A stretch of 64,000 nucleotides of DNA from Nocardia goodfellowii (GTDB taxonomy: Bacteria > Actinomycetota > Actinomycetes > Mycobacteriales > Mycobacteriaceae). Below, one piece after another: positions 1 through 8,920 of the stretch (within the stretch, counting starts at the first letter, position 1; each line of letters starts with the position of its first letter). Under the pieces are notes generated by a model that saw nothing but the letters and a program-made list of their open reading frames with translations, ran no database searches and had not been told where the DNA came from. Position numbers and translations under genes: made by a program. The DNA is taken from contig NZ_JAGGMR010000001.1 of assembly GCF_017875645.1 (NCBI RefSeq), forward strand, positions 744,001 to 808,000, read 5' to 3'.

Positions 1-1
1 C

Positions 2-427
2 ATGGCATCTGTCTTCAGCGCGATCATCGAAGGTCAGCTCCCCGGCCGATTCGTTTGGGCGGACGACGAATTCGTCGCCTTTCTGACCATCGCCCCGGTC
101 ACTCCGGGGCACACCCTGATCGTTCCGCGCAAGGAAATCGATCAGTGGCAGGACGTCGACGGCGACACGTTCGCCCGCCTCAACGGTGTCGCTCAGCTCA
201 TCGGCAAGGCGGTACGCCAGGCCTGGGACGCTCCCCGCGCCGGCCTGCTGATCGCCGGTCTGGAGGTGCCGCACCTGCACGTGCACGTCTTCCCGGCGTT
301 CTCGATGGGCGATTTCGACATCTCCGGCGCCGACCCGAACCCGTCGTCCGAGTCGCTCGACGAAGCGCAGGCCAAGATCAAGCAGGCCCTGCGCGACCTC
401 GGCCACGGCGCGAACGTCCCGGAGTGA
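2..427 (+). CDS. HIT (histidine triad) family nucleotide-binding hydrolase
   Basis: A complete 141-residue HIT-superfamily protein. The family motif HLHVHV lies at residues 91-96, with the three histidines at 91, 93 and 95; in this family the middle histidine attacks the alpha-phosphate of a nucleotide conjugate. The N-terminal strand-helix segment with [12 protein letters not shown] is typical. The ATG at position 2 is the first base pair but one of the window, so any upstream ribosome site is out of view; the N-terminus matches normal HIT proteins, so I take it as complete. Specific substrate cannot be told. It is not part of the sterol cluster. Confidence 0.9.
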   Translation: MASVFSAIIEGQLPGRFVWADDEFVAFLTIAPVTPGHTLIVPRKEIDQWQDVDGDTFARLNGVAQLIGKAVRQAWDAPRAGLLIAGLEVPHLHVHVFPAFSMGDFDISGADPNPSSESLDEAQAKIKQALRDLGHGANVPE

Positions 428-504
428 GCCACTAGCCGGGGGTCCGGGGGGCGAATGCCCCGCCGGGCGGGGCTTGGGGGCTGCGCCCCCAAAAACACGC
501 GAAA

Positions 505-543
505 GCCGAACTCTGCGGATGCTTTCCATCCGCAGAGTTCGGC
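505..543 (-). terminator. Hairpin terminator downstream of tRNA-Thr
   Basis: A perfect 17-bp inverted repeat (505-521 with 527-543) with a 5-base loop. Read on the minus strand it lies just after the tRNA and is followed by a T-rich run (TTTCGCGTGTTTTT). It probably terminates the tRNA transcript, and may also stop transcription from the HIT gene on the other strand. Confidence 0.8.
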
Positions 544-548
544 GAGGG

Positions 549-623
549 TGGAGCCCCCTGTCAGGATTGAACTGACGACCTTCGCTTTACAAGAGCGGTG
601 CTCTACCACTGAGCTAAGGAGGC
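549..623 (-). tRNA. tRNA-Thr (anticodon UGU)
   Basis: The minus strand folds as a cloverleaf of 75 bases including an encoded CCA. The acceptor stem is GCCTCCT paired with AGGGGGC, the D stem is GCTC/GAGC, the anticodon loop is CTTGTAA giving UGU (reads ACA threonine codons), and the T arm is GTCAG-TTCAATC-CTGAC. The first anticodon-stem pair is a C-A mismatch. A TATGAT hexamer on the minus strand (640-645) lies 16 bases upstream and could be its -10 element. Confidence 0.96.
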
Positions 624-740
624 GGGTCCGGCGGAAGACATCATAGACCGGGCGCGCCGCCCGCACGACACCGAGTTATCGGTGCCGCGCACGGCGGCGG
701 CTCAGCATCAAGTCCCCTGCGCAGTATTCAGATACCGCCG

Positions 741-989
741 TCAGGACTGGGCGCCCTGTCGGGCCGCGTCATCGGCGGCCATCGCATCACGCAGGCTCTT
801 CGGACGCATATCCGTCCAGTTCTTCTCGACGTACTCGACGCAGGCGGCACGGCTGTCCTCGCCGAACACGACTCGCCATCCGGCCGGGACCTCGGCAAAT
901 GCCGGCCACAGAGAATGCTGCTCTTCGTCGTTGACCAAGACGAAGAAGCGGCCGTCTTCGTCATCGAAGGGGTTGGTGCTCAATTTCAC
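741..989 (-). CDS. MbtH-like protein (orphan)
   Basis: An 82-residue MbtH-family protein. The typical order is visible: [16 protein letters not shown], then HSLWPAF, VPAGW, and the C-terminal signature [10 protein letters not shown]. MbtH proteins bind and activate adenylation domains of non-ribosomal peptide synthetases (siderophores, glycopeptides, glycopeptidolipids). No synthetase is in this window, so it must act on enzymes encoded elsewhere if it is functional. The ATG at 989 fits the family's usual start. Family assignment is firm; the partner is unknown. Confidence 0.9.
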   Translation of the reverse strand: MKLSTNPFDDEDGRFFVLVNDEEQHSLWPAFAEVPAGWRVVFGEDSRAACVEYVEKNWTDMRPKSLRDAMAADDAARQGAQS

Positions 990-1135
990 CTCACTGGATA
1001 CTGGCGCTGTGTACGGGATCGGCTCTGGGCCCGTCCGGCGCCACGCTTGTGCCGGAGCGCAAGGGAGAAGCGCCGGATGACTCCCCGAGCGTGTGTCGAC
1101 CCTAGCAAGGCAGACGTTACCTGTTGGGTGTTACC

Positions 1136-1969
1136 TCACGCGGCGAAGAAATCGAGCAGAATCTTGTTGACCGCCTCGGGTCGTTCCAGGTAACCGAAGT
1201 GCCCGGCATCTGGAATCTCCTGGTACCGCGCGCCGGGAATGGCGTCGGCAACCTCCCTGGACAGATAGGGCGGAATCATCCGGTCATCGGCGAACCCGAC
1301 GGCCAGGCACGGGACGGTGATGGCGCGGTAGGCCTGGACCCGGTCGAAGTCGTGGTCCATGCGGCGCTGGGCGCGGATACCGGGTGTGACGGGGCCGCCG
1401 GTGAATTCGAACAGATCCAGCCAGTCCCGAGCGGAATTGGTGTTGGCCATGGTGGCCGGGGACAGGTTCATCACCGCGGTCAGCGCCGCCTCGTATTTCG
1501 CGGGCAGCTTCACCCCGCTGGCGTCGAGTTCGTGCTCGCCGAGCGAGAGCGTCTTCTGGAACTGGTCGAGCCGGCCGTGCCCGGCCATGAACACCGCTTT
1601 GCGCACCAGATCGGGTCTGGCCAGCGCCAGTTCCTGGGCCACCCGCGCACCCATCGAGGTGCCGACGACCAGCGCCGGACCCTCGTCGAGCAGTTCGATC
1701 AGGCCCGCGGTGTCGGCCACCATATCGCCGATGGTGATGCCGGAGGCGGACTCGAAGGACGGCGCGATACCGCGGTTGTCGAAGGTGCAGACCCGATAAC
1801 CGGCGGCGACCAGGGCGGGCACCTGATGCAATTCCCAGACCCGGCCCGGGCTGCCGGTGCCCATGATCATCACGACCAGCGGACCACCGCCCTTGCCGTC
1901 CGTGCCCTTGGCCCGGTCACCCTTGACCTGGTAGTTGAGGGGAATTCCGTTTACCGTGGCCAGCGGCAT
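1136..1969 (-). CDS. Alpha/beta hydrolase
   Basis: A 277-residue alpha/beta-hydrolase fold protein. The nucleophile elbow is GTSMG (GxSxG type), the oxyanion region is VVMIMGTGSPG, a FADDRMIPP loop supplies the likely acid and DAGHFGYLERP the catalytic histidine. I place the start at the ATG at 1969 (MPLATVNGIPL), preceded by GAAAGGG at a suitable distance; the reading frame stays open upstream to 2062, but that extension is arginine-rich and not hydrolase-like. No signal peptide. The substrate cannot be told. It is transcribed away from the small gene at 2114. Confidence 0.85.
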   Translation of the reverse strand: MPLATVNGIPLNYQVKGDRAKGTDGKGGGPLVVMIMGTGSPGRVWELHQVPALVAAGYRVCTFDNRGIAPSFESASGITIGDMVADTAGLIELLDEGPALVVGTSMGARVAQELALARPDLVRKAVFMAGHGRLDQFQKTLSLGEHELDASGVKLPAKYEAALTAVMNLSPATMANTNSARDWLDLFEFTGGPVTPGIRAQRRMDHDFDRVQAYRAITVPCLAVGFADDRMIPPYLSREVADAIPGARYQEIPDAGHFGYLERPEAVNKILLDFFAA

Positions 1970-2113
1970 TGTCGACCCTTTCGTGGAGTTAGATGCTGGC
2001 CACCACGGTAGCGTCCGGCCCGCCCCCACTGCATGGGACCCACGAGAGGCCACCGAGGCCATATACCATTGACTATTCGCAGGTACGAGCGTATGAGCCG
2101 GGAGGACAAGAAG

Positions 2114-2287
2114 ATGGCCGCGAAGGGCAGCGCGAACGACATCGCGGACGACGAACTGGAGCCACTCGCCGACGAGACCGCACGTCAGGCCCAGCGCGTA
2201 GTCGCGGCGTACGCCGAGGACGCGGACGAGTGCCGGATGCTGCTGTCGATGCTCGGCATCGGCCCGGCCTTGCGCGCGGGCGAATAA
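2114..2287 (+). CDS. Small hypothetical protein
   Basis: A 57-residue acidic, probably helical protein (rich in Ala, Asp and Glu; ends LLSMLGIGPALRAGE). I chose the ATG at 2114 because GGGAGG lies about 8 bases upstream; an in-frame ATG at 2093 would add seven residues. It stands alone between the divergent hydrolase and otsA, with 111 bases to otsA. I do not recognise the family. The good ribosome site and ordinary actinobacterial codon use make it a probable real gene. Confidence 0.55.
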   Translation: MAAKGSANDIADDELEPLADETARQAQRVVAAYAEDADECRMLLSMLGIGPALRAGE

Positions 2288-2398
2288 CGGACTGGGCGGG
2301 CGGGTAAGACCCGACCACCGTTCGACGACAACGGCGCCGTCGACCTATCCATTGTGTTCACCCGTATGGGCAAACCGCGACGCGCGAAGGATGCGTGA

Positions 2399-3958
2399 AT
2401 GGACCAGATGACCGACCAGCCGTCCGACGATTCCGAGCACCCCGACCCCAGCTCCGGCCTGGAGCCGGTCGAGTCCAACGGCGCCGGCTCCGGCTTCGTT
2501 GTCGTCGCCAACCGGCTGCCCGTCGATTTGGAGCGACTACCCGACGGCACCTCCCGCTGGAAGCGCAGTCCCGGTGGCCTGGTCACCGCGCTGGAGCCGG
2601 TGCTCCGGATGAACAAGGGTTCCTGGGTGGGCTGGGCGGGGGTGCCGGACGCCGATGTCGATCCGATCATCGAGGACGGCCTGGAACTGCATCCGGTGCC
2701 GTTGAGTTCGGGGGAAGTCGCCGACTACTACGAGGGCTTCTCCAACGGCACGCTGTGGCCGCTCTACCACGATGTGATCGTCCGCCCCACCTATGACCGC
2801 AAATGGTGGGCCGCCTATGTCAACGTGAACCGGCGCTTCGCCGAGGCCGCCGCCAAGGTGGCCGCCGAGGGCGCCACCGTCTGGGTGCAGGACTACCAGT
2901 TGCAGTTGGTGCCGAAGATGCTGCGCATGCTCCGGCCCGATCTGACCATCGGCTTCTTCCTGCACATTCCGTTCCCACCGGTCGAACTGTTCATGCAGAT
3001 GCCGTGGCGGACGGAGATCATCGAGGGCCTGCTCGGCGCGGATCTGATCGGCTTCCATCTGCCCGGCGGCGCACAGAACTTCCTGTACCTGGCGCGCCGG
3101 CTCGCGGGTCAGCCCACCTCGCGCGGCAATGTCGGGGTGCGTTCCAAACTGGGCGTGGTGCAGGTCGGTTTCCGCACCGTGCGGGTCGGCGCGTTCCCGA
3201 TCTCGATTGCCTCGGCCGAGCTGGACGAGCTGTCCCGGCGCAAGTCGGTGCGCGACCGGGCCGCGAAAATCCGTGCGGAGCTCGGCAATCCGAAGCACAT
3301 CATGCTGGGCGTGGACCGGCTCGATTACACCAAGGGCATCGATATCCGGCTCAACGCGCTGGAGGAACTGCTCATCGAGCGCCGCATCGATCCGGCGGAC
3401 ACGGTGATGGTGCAGCTGGCCACCCCGAGCCGGGAGCGCGTCGAGTCCTACATTCAGATGCGCGGCGATATCGAGCGCCAGGTGGGCCGGATCAACGGTG
3501 AGTTCGCCGAGGTCGGACATCCGGTCGTGCACTATCTGCACCGCCCGATCCCGCGTGACGAGCTGGTCGCGTTCTTCGTGGCGGCAGACGTCATGCTGGT
3601 GACGCCGCTGCGCGACGGCATGAACCTGGTCGCCAAGGAGTACGTGGCCTGTCACAGCGGGCTGAACGGCGCCCTGGTGCTGAGCGAATTCACCGGCGCG
3701 GCAGCGGAATTGCGGCAGTCCTATCTGTGCAATCCGCACGATCTGGACAGTGTGAAGGACGCCATCGTGTCCGCCATCGAGGACGAACGCGATACTCAGC
3801 GCCGCCGGATGCGGTCGCTGCGCCGGCAGGTGCTGGCGCACGACGTGGACCGGTGGGCGCGCTCGTTCCTCGAGGCGCTGGCGCAGGATCAGGTCGCGGG
3901 CAGCGCGCTGCTCACCGATGACGATGTCTACCCGGAGTCGCGCACACCGCGCCGCTAG
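2399..3958 (+). CDS. otsA: Trehalose-6-phosphate synthase
   Basis: A 519-residue glycosyltransferase family 20 enzyme that makes trehalose-6-phosphate from a nucleotide-activated glucose and glucose-6-phosphate in the cytoplasm. Hallmarks: VVVANRLPV at about residue 34, the SPGGLVTAL loop, [30 protein letters not shown], the nucleotide-sugar site [11 protein letters not shown], and [13 protein letters not shown] near the C-terminus. Length matches actinobacterial OtsA. In M. tuberculosis otsA also lies beside the mce4 operon, so its position here is conserved synteny rather than a sign of a joint function. The N-terminal ~30 residues are low-complexity and variable. Confidence 0.96.
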   Translation: MDQMTDQPSDDSEHPDPSSGLEPVESNGAGSGFVVVANRLPVDLERLPDGTSRWKRSPGGLVTALEPVLRMNKGSWVGWAGVPDADVDPIIEDGLELHPVPLSSGEVADYYEGFSNGTLWPLYHDVIVRPTYDRKWWAAYVNVNRRFAEAAAKVAAEGATVWVQDYQLQLVPKMLRMLRPDLTIGFFLHIPFPPVELFMQMPWRTEIIEGLLGADLIGFHLPGGAQNFLYLARRLAGQPTSRGNVGVRSKLGVVQVGFRTVRVGAFPISIASAELDELSRRKSVRDRAAKIRAELGNPKHIMLGVDRLDYTKGIDIRLNALEELLIERRIDPADTVMVQLATPSRERVESYIQMRGDIERQVGRINGEFAEVGHPVVHYLHRPIPRDELVAFFVAADVMLVTPLRDGMNLVAKEYVACHSGLNGALVLSEFTGAAAELRQSYLCNPHDLDSVKDAIVSAIEDERDTQRRRMRSLRRQVLAHDVDRWARSFLEALAQDQVAGSALLTDDDVYPESRTPRR

Positions 3959-4025
3959 TTCGTTCACAGGAACCTCCCAGCGAGCATCCAGGGACTTCGC
4001 AGAGCCGTGGCGCAGGATGTAGGCC

Positions 4026-4718
4026 ATGACAGAAGCGCGGGTGCTGGTCGTCGACGACGAGCCGATGATCGTCGAGTTGCTCGCGGTGAGCTTGCGCTAT
4101 CAGGGTTTCGAGGTGGAGACGGCGGCCGACGGAGCGCAGGCACTCGACCGGGCGCGGGTCTTCCGCCCGGACGCCCTGATCGTCGACGTCATGATGCCCG
4201 GCATGGACGGTTTCGGTCTGCTTCCGCGGCTGCGCGCCGACGGCATCGACGCGCCGGTGCTCTTCCTGACCGCCCGTGACGAGGTGCAGGACAAGGTGGC
4301 CGGGCTGACCCTGGGCGCCGACGACTACATCACCAAGCCGTTCAGCTTGGAGGAAGTGGTGGCCCGGCTACGCGTGGTGCTGCGCCGCGCGGGGCACGGC
4401 GCGCCCGAACCGGCGCGGACCCGCCTCCACTTCGAGGACATCGAACTGGATGACGACACCCATGAGGTGTGGAAGGCGGGCGAACCAGTCGCGTTGTCCC
4501 CCACCGAGTTCACGCTGCTGCGATATTTCATGGTGAACGCGGGCACGGTACTGAGCAAGCCGCGCATTCTGGATCACGTGTGGCGCTACGACTTCGGCGG
4601 CGAGGTCGGAGTGGTGGAGACCTATGTGTCGTATCTGCGCAAGAAGGTCGACACCGGCGAGCAACGCTTGATCCACACCCTGCGCGGCGTCGGCTATGTG
4701 ATGCGGAAACCGCGCTGA
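4026..4718 (+). CDS. OmpR-family response regulator
   Basis: A 230-residue two-domain regulator. The receiver domain (1-120) has the acidic pair D10/D11, the phosphoacceptor D54 in IVDVMMPGMDG, the switch threonine in LFLTARDE and the conserved lysine in YITKPFS. A winged-helix DNA-binding domain follows (about 130-230, with SPTEFTLLRYFM and VVETYVSYLRKKV). Its stop codon shares one base with the ATG of the histidine kinase (TGATG), so the two are translationally coupled and form a pair. It resembles the TrcR/TcrX-type regulators of mycobacteria; the target genes are not evident. Confidence 0.93.
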   Translation: MTEARVLVVDDEPMIVELLAVSLRYQGFEVETAADGAQALDRARVFRPDALIVDVMMPGMDGFGLLPRLRADGIDAPVLFLTARDEVQDKVAGLTLGADDYITKPFSLEEVVARLRVVLRRAGHGAPEPARTRLHFEDIELDDDTHEVWKAGEPVALSPTEFTLLRYFMVNAGTVLSKPRILDHVWRYDFGGEVGVVETYVSYLRKKVDTGEQRLIHTLRGVGYVMRKPR

Positions 4719-6241
4719 TGCCCCCCGAACTGGCATCGAAGCCGAAGTCCTACGGCGCCAAGGCGGTTCAGGCACATCCGAGCCGAATCCGGCGGGCCCG
4801 AGACGCGATCGGACGTCGCCTCGCCTCGATTCCCCTGCGCGTCACCCTGGTATTGGCCCTGGTCGCGCTCTCGGCCCTGGGGCTGCTCGCCTCCGGGGCG
4901 GCTGTCACCTCCGCGTTCGAACAATCGCTGCTCGACCAAACCGATCAGCAACTGCGCGAGGCCGGAATGTCGCGCATGACCGTCGCCCGGCCGCCCCTGC
5001 CCTTCGATCAGCGCATGCCGCCGAGCCCGTTCTACATCGTCACCGAGAATGAAAGCGGCCCAGGCACTCTCGTGCTCAAACCGTTCGATGTCGACGCCCG
5101 GCCCGACCTCACCGAGGTCCACAGCCCCCGGGCCGTGACGATCGGCTCGCTCGACGACTCACCCGTGCGATGGCGGGCCCTCAGCCTGCGCGCCGGCGAC
5201 ACCACGACCACGGTGGCGGTGCCGCTCACCAAGAACGCCGACACCGTCAACCGGCTCATCAAGCTGCAGTTGATGATCGGCGCGGTGGTCCTGGCCGTGC
5301 TCGCGGTCCTCGCCTACTTCGTCATCCAGCGCAGTCTGCGCCCGCTGAGCCGGGTGGAGAACATCGCCGCCGCGATCGCGCGCGGCGATCTGTTCCGCCG
5401 AGTCCCGGTGCGCGGCACCAACACCGAGGTCGATCGGCTCTCCCAATCGCTGAACGGCATGCTCGCGCAGATCCAATCGGCCTTCGCCGCCACCGAGGCG
5501 TCCGAGGCGTCGGCCCGCGAATCAGAGGCCACCATGCGCCGTTTCGTCGCCGACGCCAGCCACGAACTCCGCACGCCGATCACCACGATCCGCGGCTTCG
5601 CCGAGCTGTACCGCCAGACGGGGATGGCCGGGCACGGCGCCACAGACGACCCCGCGCGCTTCATAGATCGCATCGAGCACGAAGCCCAGCGCATGGGCCT
5701 GCTCGTCGAGGATCTGCTGATGCTGGCCCGCCTCGACGCCCAGCGCCCGCTGGAACTCGGCCCGGTCGACCTGCTCACCGTCGCCAGCGACGCCGTCCAC
5801 AATGCCCGCGCGCGGGCCGCGGCGGCGGATCCGGAGGGCCCACGCCGTCCGATCGAACTCGAAATCCACTCGGGTGCGGGCACCTTGGAGATCACCGGCG
5901 ACGAGATGCGGCTACGCCAGGTGCTGGCGAACCTGATCGAGAACGCGCTGACGCACACACCGCCGGAGGCTTCGGTCACCGTCCATCTCACCCCGCGGTC
6001 CGACGACGTGCTGCTCGCGGTCGCCGATACCGGCCCCGGGCTGCCCGCCGAGCAGGCGGCCCGCATCTTCGAGCGCTTCTACCGCACCGACACCTCACGC
6101 ACCCGCACCAGCGGCGGTACCGGCCTGGGCCTGTCCATCGTCCAAGCCCTCGTCACCGCGCACCGGGGCACGGTGACGGTCGACAGCGTCGAGGGCGAAG
6201 GCACCACCTTCACCGTCCGGCTGCCCCGCGAGCCCGACTAG
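4718..6241 (+). CDS. Sensor histidine kinase, partner of the preceding regulator
   Basis: A 507-residue membrane kinase. A basic N-terminus is followed by TM1 (about 41-65), an extracytoplasmic sensor region (66-180), TM2 (184-204), a HAMP linker (205-257), the dimerisation domain with H282 in DASHELRTPITTIRG, and the ATPase domain with the N box (NLIENALTH), VADTGPGLP and GGTGLGLSIV. The frame is open upstream to 4469, but the ATG at 4718 overlapping the regulator stop gives the normal architecture. Its stop overlaps the stop of the convergent mce-associated gene by 4 bases. The signal sensed is unknown. Confidence 0.93.
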   Translation: MPPELASKPKSYGAKAVQAHPSRIRRARDAIGRRLASIPLRVTLVLALVALSALGLLASGAAVTSAFEQSLLDQTDQQLREAGMSRMTVARPPLPFDQRMPPSPFYIVTENESGPGTLVLKPFDVDARPDLTEVHSPRAVTIGSLDDSPVRWRALSLRAGDTTTTVAVPLTKNADTVNRLIKLQLMIGAVVLAVLAVLAYFVIQRSLRPLSRVENIAAAIARGDLFRRVPVRGTNTEVDRLSQSLNGMLAQIQSAFAATEASEASARESEATMRRFVADASHELRTPITTIRGFAELYRQTGMAGHGATDDPARFIDRIEHEAQRMGLLVEDLLMLARLDAQRPLELGPVDLLTVASDAVHNARARAAAADPEGPRRPIELEIHSGAGTLEITGDEMRLRQVLANLIENALTHTPPEASVTVHLTPRSDDVLLAVADTGPGLPAEQAARIFERFYRTDTSRTRTSGGTGLGLSIVQALVTAHRGTVTVDSVEGEGTTFTVRLPREPD

Positions 6242-6732
6242 ATCGGCGTGACCGCGTCCACCAGCCAGCGCTCGCCGGCCTTGTCCAGGGTGACGCGCAC
6301 GCGGCTGCCGGTGGTGGTGCCCTGCGGGCTGTCCTTGCTGGTGGTGATCTGATTCAGGAACAGCAGCACCACGGCGTGCTCCGGGTCGGCCGAGACGACG
6401 CCGCCGGCCTGGGCGGTGGCGCGGACGGTGAGCTGCTTGTCCTTGGCGCCCGGGGCGATGGCCTGGCTGATCAGCTTCAGGTAGTCCTCGCGGAACTTGG
6501 GCGAGAGGGCCTCGGCGGCCTTCGGCAGCTCCTGGTCGACGGTGTTGAAGTCGTAGGTGAACATGGCCGACACCGAACGGCTCGCCACATCGACGACCTC
6601 GGTGCGGGATTGTTCGGCGCGCTGGTCGTCCCAGTAGCGGTAGCCGTTGATGCCCATGACGACCAGCGACGCGGCCACCAGCACTCCGGCGACGGCGGCG
6701 GCGATCAAGCCGCGCGTTCCGAGTTTTCTCAT
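6238..6732 (-). CDS. Mce-associated membrane protein (Mam4B type)
   Basis: A 164-residue protein and the last gene of the mce4 operon. One N-terminal transmembrane helix (about 8-30) anchors an outward NTF2-like domain of about 130 residues. This matches Mce-associated (Mam) proteins, here the Rv3492c position; Mam proteins are thought to stabilise Mce complexes. The ATG at 6732 overlaps the stop of the upstream gene (ATGA). The frame runs open far upstream but that part is the shadow of the neighbouring gene. Confidence 0.85.
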   Translation of the reverse strand: MRKLGTRGLIAAAVAGVLVAASLVVMGINGYRYWDDQRAEQSRTEVVDVASRSVSAMFTYDFNTVDQELPKAAEALSPKFREDYLKLISQAIAPGAKDKQLTVRATAQAGGVVSADPEHAVVLLFLNQITTSKDSPQGTTTGSRVRVTLDKAGERWLVDAVTPI

Positions 6733-7496
6733 GCCACGAACTCCACATTCGACGCGGACATCCCGGAATCCGTGCGGTTCACGGTGATCCGGAACCGATA
6801 GAACCGGGTCTGCGGCTCGGTCGAGCCCGCGTTGGTCAGGGTCTGCTTGGCGGCCACCAGCACGGTCGCCGAGTTCTCGTCGTCGCGTACCAGCGCGGCC
6901 TCGATGATCTCTCCGTTGGAGACGACCTTGGCCTGCTGCACGATCTGCAGGAACGGGTCGACCCGGCCGTCGAACTCGGTCTTGAATTTGCCCGAGGCGG
7001 TGGCCAGGATCCGGTCGACGTCTTCCTTGGCGGAGTCGGCGCGGATGGTGGTCAGGTTCAGCACCGCCTGGCGGGCGGCCTGCACGTACTCGGTGCGGCG
7101 GTCCTCGCGCACCGAATTGTTGTGGGTCAGATAGACCGAGACACCGGCGCCGGCCATCAGGGCCAGGACCAGCACCGCGCAGGCGGCCAGGGCCACGATC
7201 CGCCCGGCTCCCGGCTTGCCGGTGGACTCCGGTGCTTCCAGGGAGTCGGCGGCGTCCGGGGCGGTGGCGGCTCGCACCACCGTGGGCGCGTCGGCGGCGG
7301 TCTGGTCCGATTTCTTGGTGAGCGCCACTTTCTCGGTGACCTGCTCGGTGGTAGCTGCGGGCTGGGCCGCGGCGGCCGTGACAACGACGGGACTTTTCAC
7401 CGTGACCTCGCCGGCCGCGGTCTCTTCGACCGGAGGCCCCGCTGGACGGCCCGCCCGGCGGCGCGTGCGGTGGTTCTCGCCGTTGTTCTGGGTCAT
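6729..7496 (-). CDS. Mce-associated membrane protein (Mam4A type)
   Basis: A 255-residue protein at the Rv3493c position. The first ~95 residues are low-complexity and Ala/Thr/Pro-rich, presumably cytoplasmic; one transmembrane helix follows at about 99-123, then a 130-residue outward domain with RTEYVQAARQAVLNLTTIR, like other Mam proteins. Start ATG at 7496 overlaps the mce4F stop by 4 bases, and its own stop overlaps the next start by 4 bases. A role as accessory subunit of the Mce4 importer is inferred from family and operon. Confidence 0.85.
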   Translation of the reverse strand: MTQNNGENHRTRRRAGRPAGPPVEETAAGEVTVKSPVVVTAAAAQPAATTEQVTEKVALTKKSDQTAADAPTVVRAATAPDAADSLEAPESTGKPGAGRIVALAACAVLVLALMAGAGVSVYLTHNNSVREDRRTEYVQAARQAVLNLTTIRADSAKEDVDRILATASGKFKTEFDGRVDPFLQIVQQAKVVSNGEIIEAALVRDDENSATVLVAAKQTLTNAGSTEPQTRFYRFRITVNRTDSGMSASNVEFVA

Positions 7497-8920
7497 CGTT
7501 GCTGCTCCTCGAACATTGCCTGCCAGCTCGACGGAATCGCGCCCGATCCGCCGGGCCCGACATCGCCTTGACGGTAGGTTCGACCGTCGGTACCGATGTA
7601 CACCCCGGTGTCCGGGTCGTAGCTTCGGGCTGCCGCGGGTGTCTCGCCACCATAGGACGCCGGTGCGACCGGAGTCACGTCCGGGTTTTGCGGCTCGGTT
7701 GCGGGCTGCGGCGGAGCGTCCGCACCGAAGGCCGGGTTGGTGCCCTCCGGCGAGTAGCCCGTCCGGCACAGTTCGGGGGTCGGCGCACGTCGCCCGGGGA
7801 ACTCGGCGCACGGCGTGTTGCGGATGCCGCGGACGCTGATCGGTGAATCCTGCGGCACCTTGCAGTACAGGCCGGGCGGAGTATCGGTGAACGACATGTC
7901 GGCCGGCGAACGCCGCTGGTCCGCGGGCAGGAAGCCGGTGGTGCAGGCGGGCGGATCATTGACCACCGCTTGGAAATTCACCATCGCGCCGTATTTGGAC
8001 GGTCCGCGGATGATGGTCTTGAGTGCCGCGATCAGCGGCGGGAATACCACCAGGATCTGTTCCAGCCCAGCGTGATACGTCACACCGACCTGGCCGAGGC
8101 TGACCAGGTTGTTCAGCAGCAGCGGCAGCGTCGGACGCAGCGACTCGAACTGCGCGCTCACCGTCTGCATGGCCGACGGCCCATCACGCAAGATACTGCG
8201 CAGCGCCGGATCATGTTGGCGCAGTTGATCGGTCACGGTCGCGAGATCCTGGGTCCAGGAGCGGATCGCGGCGTCGGATTCGATCTGGGTGTCCAGCAGC
8301 GGGCCGATCTGATCGAGCAGCTTCTTGGTCGGTTCCGCGCTGTTGTTCGCCTCCTGGATCAGCAGCGCCGCCGAATCGAGGAACCGCTGCAGATCCGGCC
8401 CCGCGCCGTTGAACGCGTGGAACGCCTCGTCGATGACCTGCCGCAGCCGGGTGTCGGCGACGGTGGACAGCAGCTTGTCGGTCTGGTCCAGCAGTGCCCC
8501 GACATCCTGCGGCAGCCGGGTCCGATCCTGTGCGATCACCGCGCCGTCTGACAGGTTGCCGCCCTTGGGATCGTCCGCCGGCACCAGGTCGACGTACTGC
8601 TCACCGATCGCGGACACGCTGCGCACCCACGCCACCACGTCGAGCGGGATCTTCTGGTCGCTGTCGATGGACAGTTTCGCCTCGACCCCGTCCGGGGTGA
8701 GCACGACCTGTTCCACCTTGCCGACGTTCGTGCCGCGGAAGGCGACGTTCGCGGTCTCGTAGAGCCCGCCGGTCGCGGCGAGCCGGACCGTCACGTCGTA
8801 GCGGCCGATGCCGAGCATGGCCGGCACCTGCACATACACCCCGCCCATGACCACCAGCCCGACCACGGTGAGTACGGCGAAGATGGTCAGCTGGATCCGG
8901 ACGAACCGCGTCAGGGTCAT
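7493..8920 (-). CDS. mce4F: Mce family protein Mce4F
   Basis: A 475-residue Mce protein. It has an N-terminal membrane helix (about 9-31), an MlaD/Mce beta-barrel domain (about 38-120, with TVRLAATGGLYETANVAFRGTNVGKV), long helical needle segments, and a C-terminal region rich in Pro and Cys (YCKVPQDSP, PCAEFPG, LCRTGYSPEG) typical of F-type subunits. The order A-F identifies it as the last Mce subunit. Mce4A-F are thought to form a hexameric tunnel that shuttles sterols from the mycomembrane to the YrbE permease. Overlaps of 4 bases on both sides. Confidence 0.93.
   Translation of the reverse strand: MTLTRFVRIQLTIFAVLTVVGLVVMGGVYVQVPAMLGIGRYDVTVRLAATGGLYETANVAFRGTNVGKVEQVVLTPDGVEAKLSIDSDQKIPLDVVAWVRSVSAIGEQYVDLVPADDPKGGNLSDGAVIAQDRTRLPQDVGALLDQTDKLLSTVADTRLRQVIDEAFHAFNGAGPDLQRFLDSAALLIQEANNSAEPTKKLLDQIGPLLDTQIESDAAIRSWTQDLATVTDQLRQHDPALRSILRDGPSAMQTVSAQFESLRPTLPLLLNNLVSLGQVGVTYHAGLEQILVVFPPLIAALKTIIRGPSKYGAMVNFQAVVNDPPACTTGFLPADQRRSPADMSFTDTPPGLYCKVPQDSPISVRGIRNTPCAEFPGRRAPTPELCRTGYSPEGTNPAFGADAPPQPATEPQNPDVTPVAPASYGGETPAAARSYDPDTGVYIGTDGRTYRQGDVGPGGSGAIPSSWQAMFEEQQR

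Noticed and set aside
2537..4027. A 496-codon frame on the minus strand
   Set aside because: It is fully antisense to otsA, His/Arg-rich and without any recognisable motif; a typical high-G+C shadow.
4469..6241. Longer histidine kinase starting inside the response regulator
   Set aside because: The extension is out of frame with the regulator and not kinase-like; the ATG at 4718 overlaps the regulator stop.
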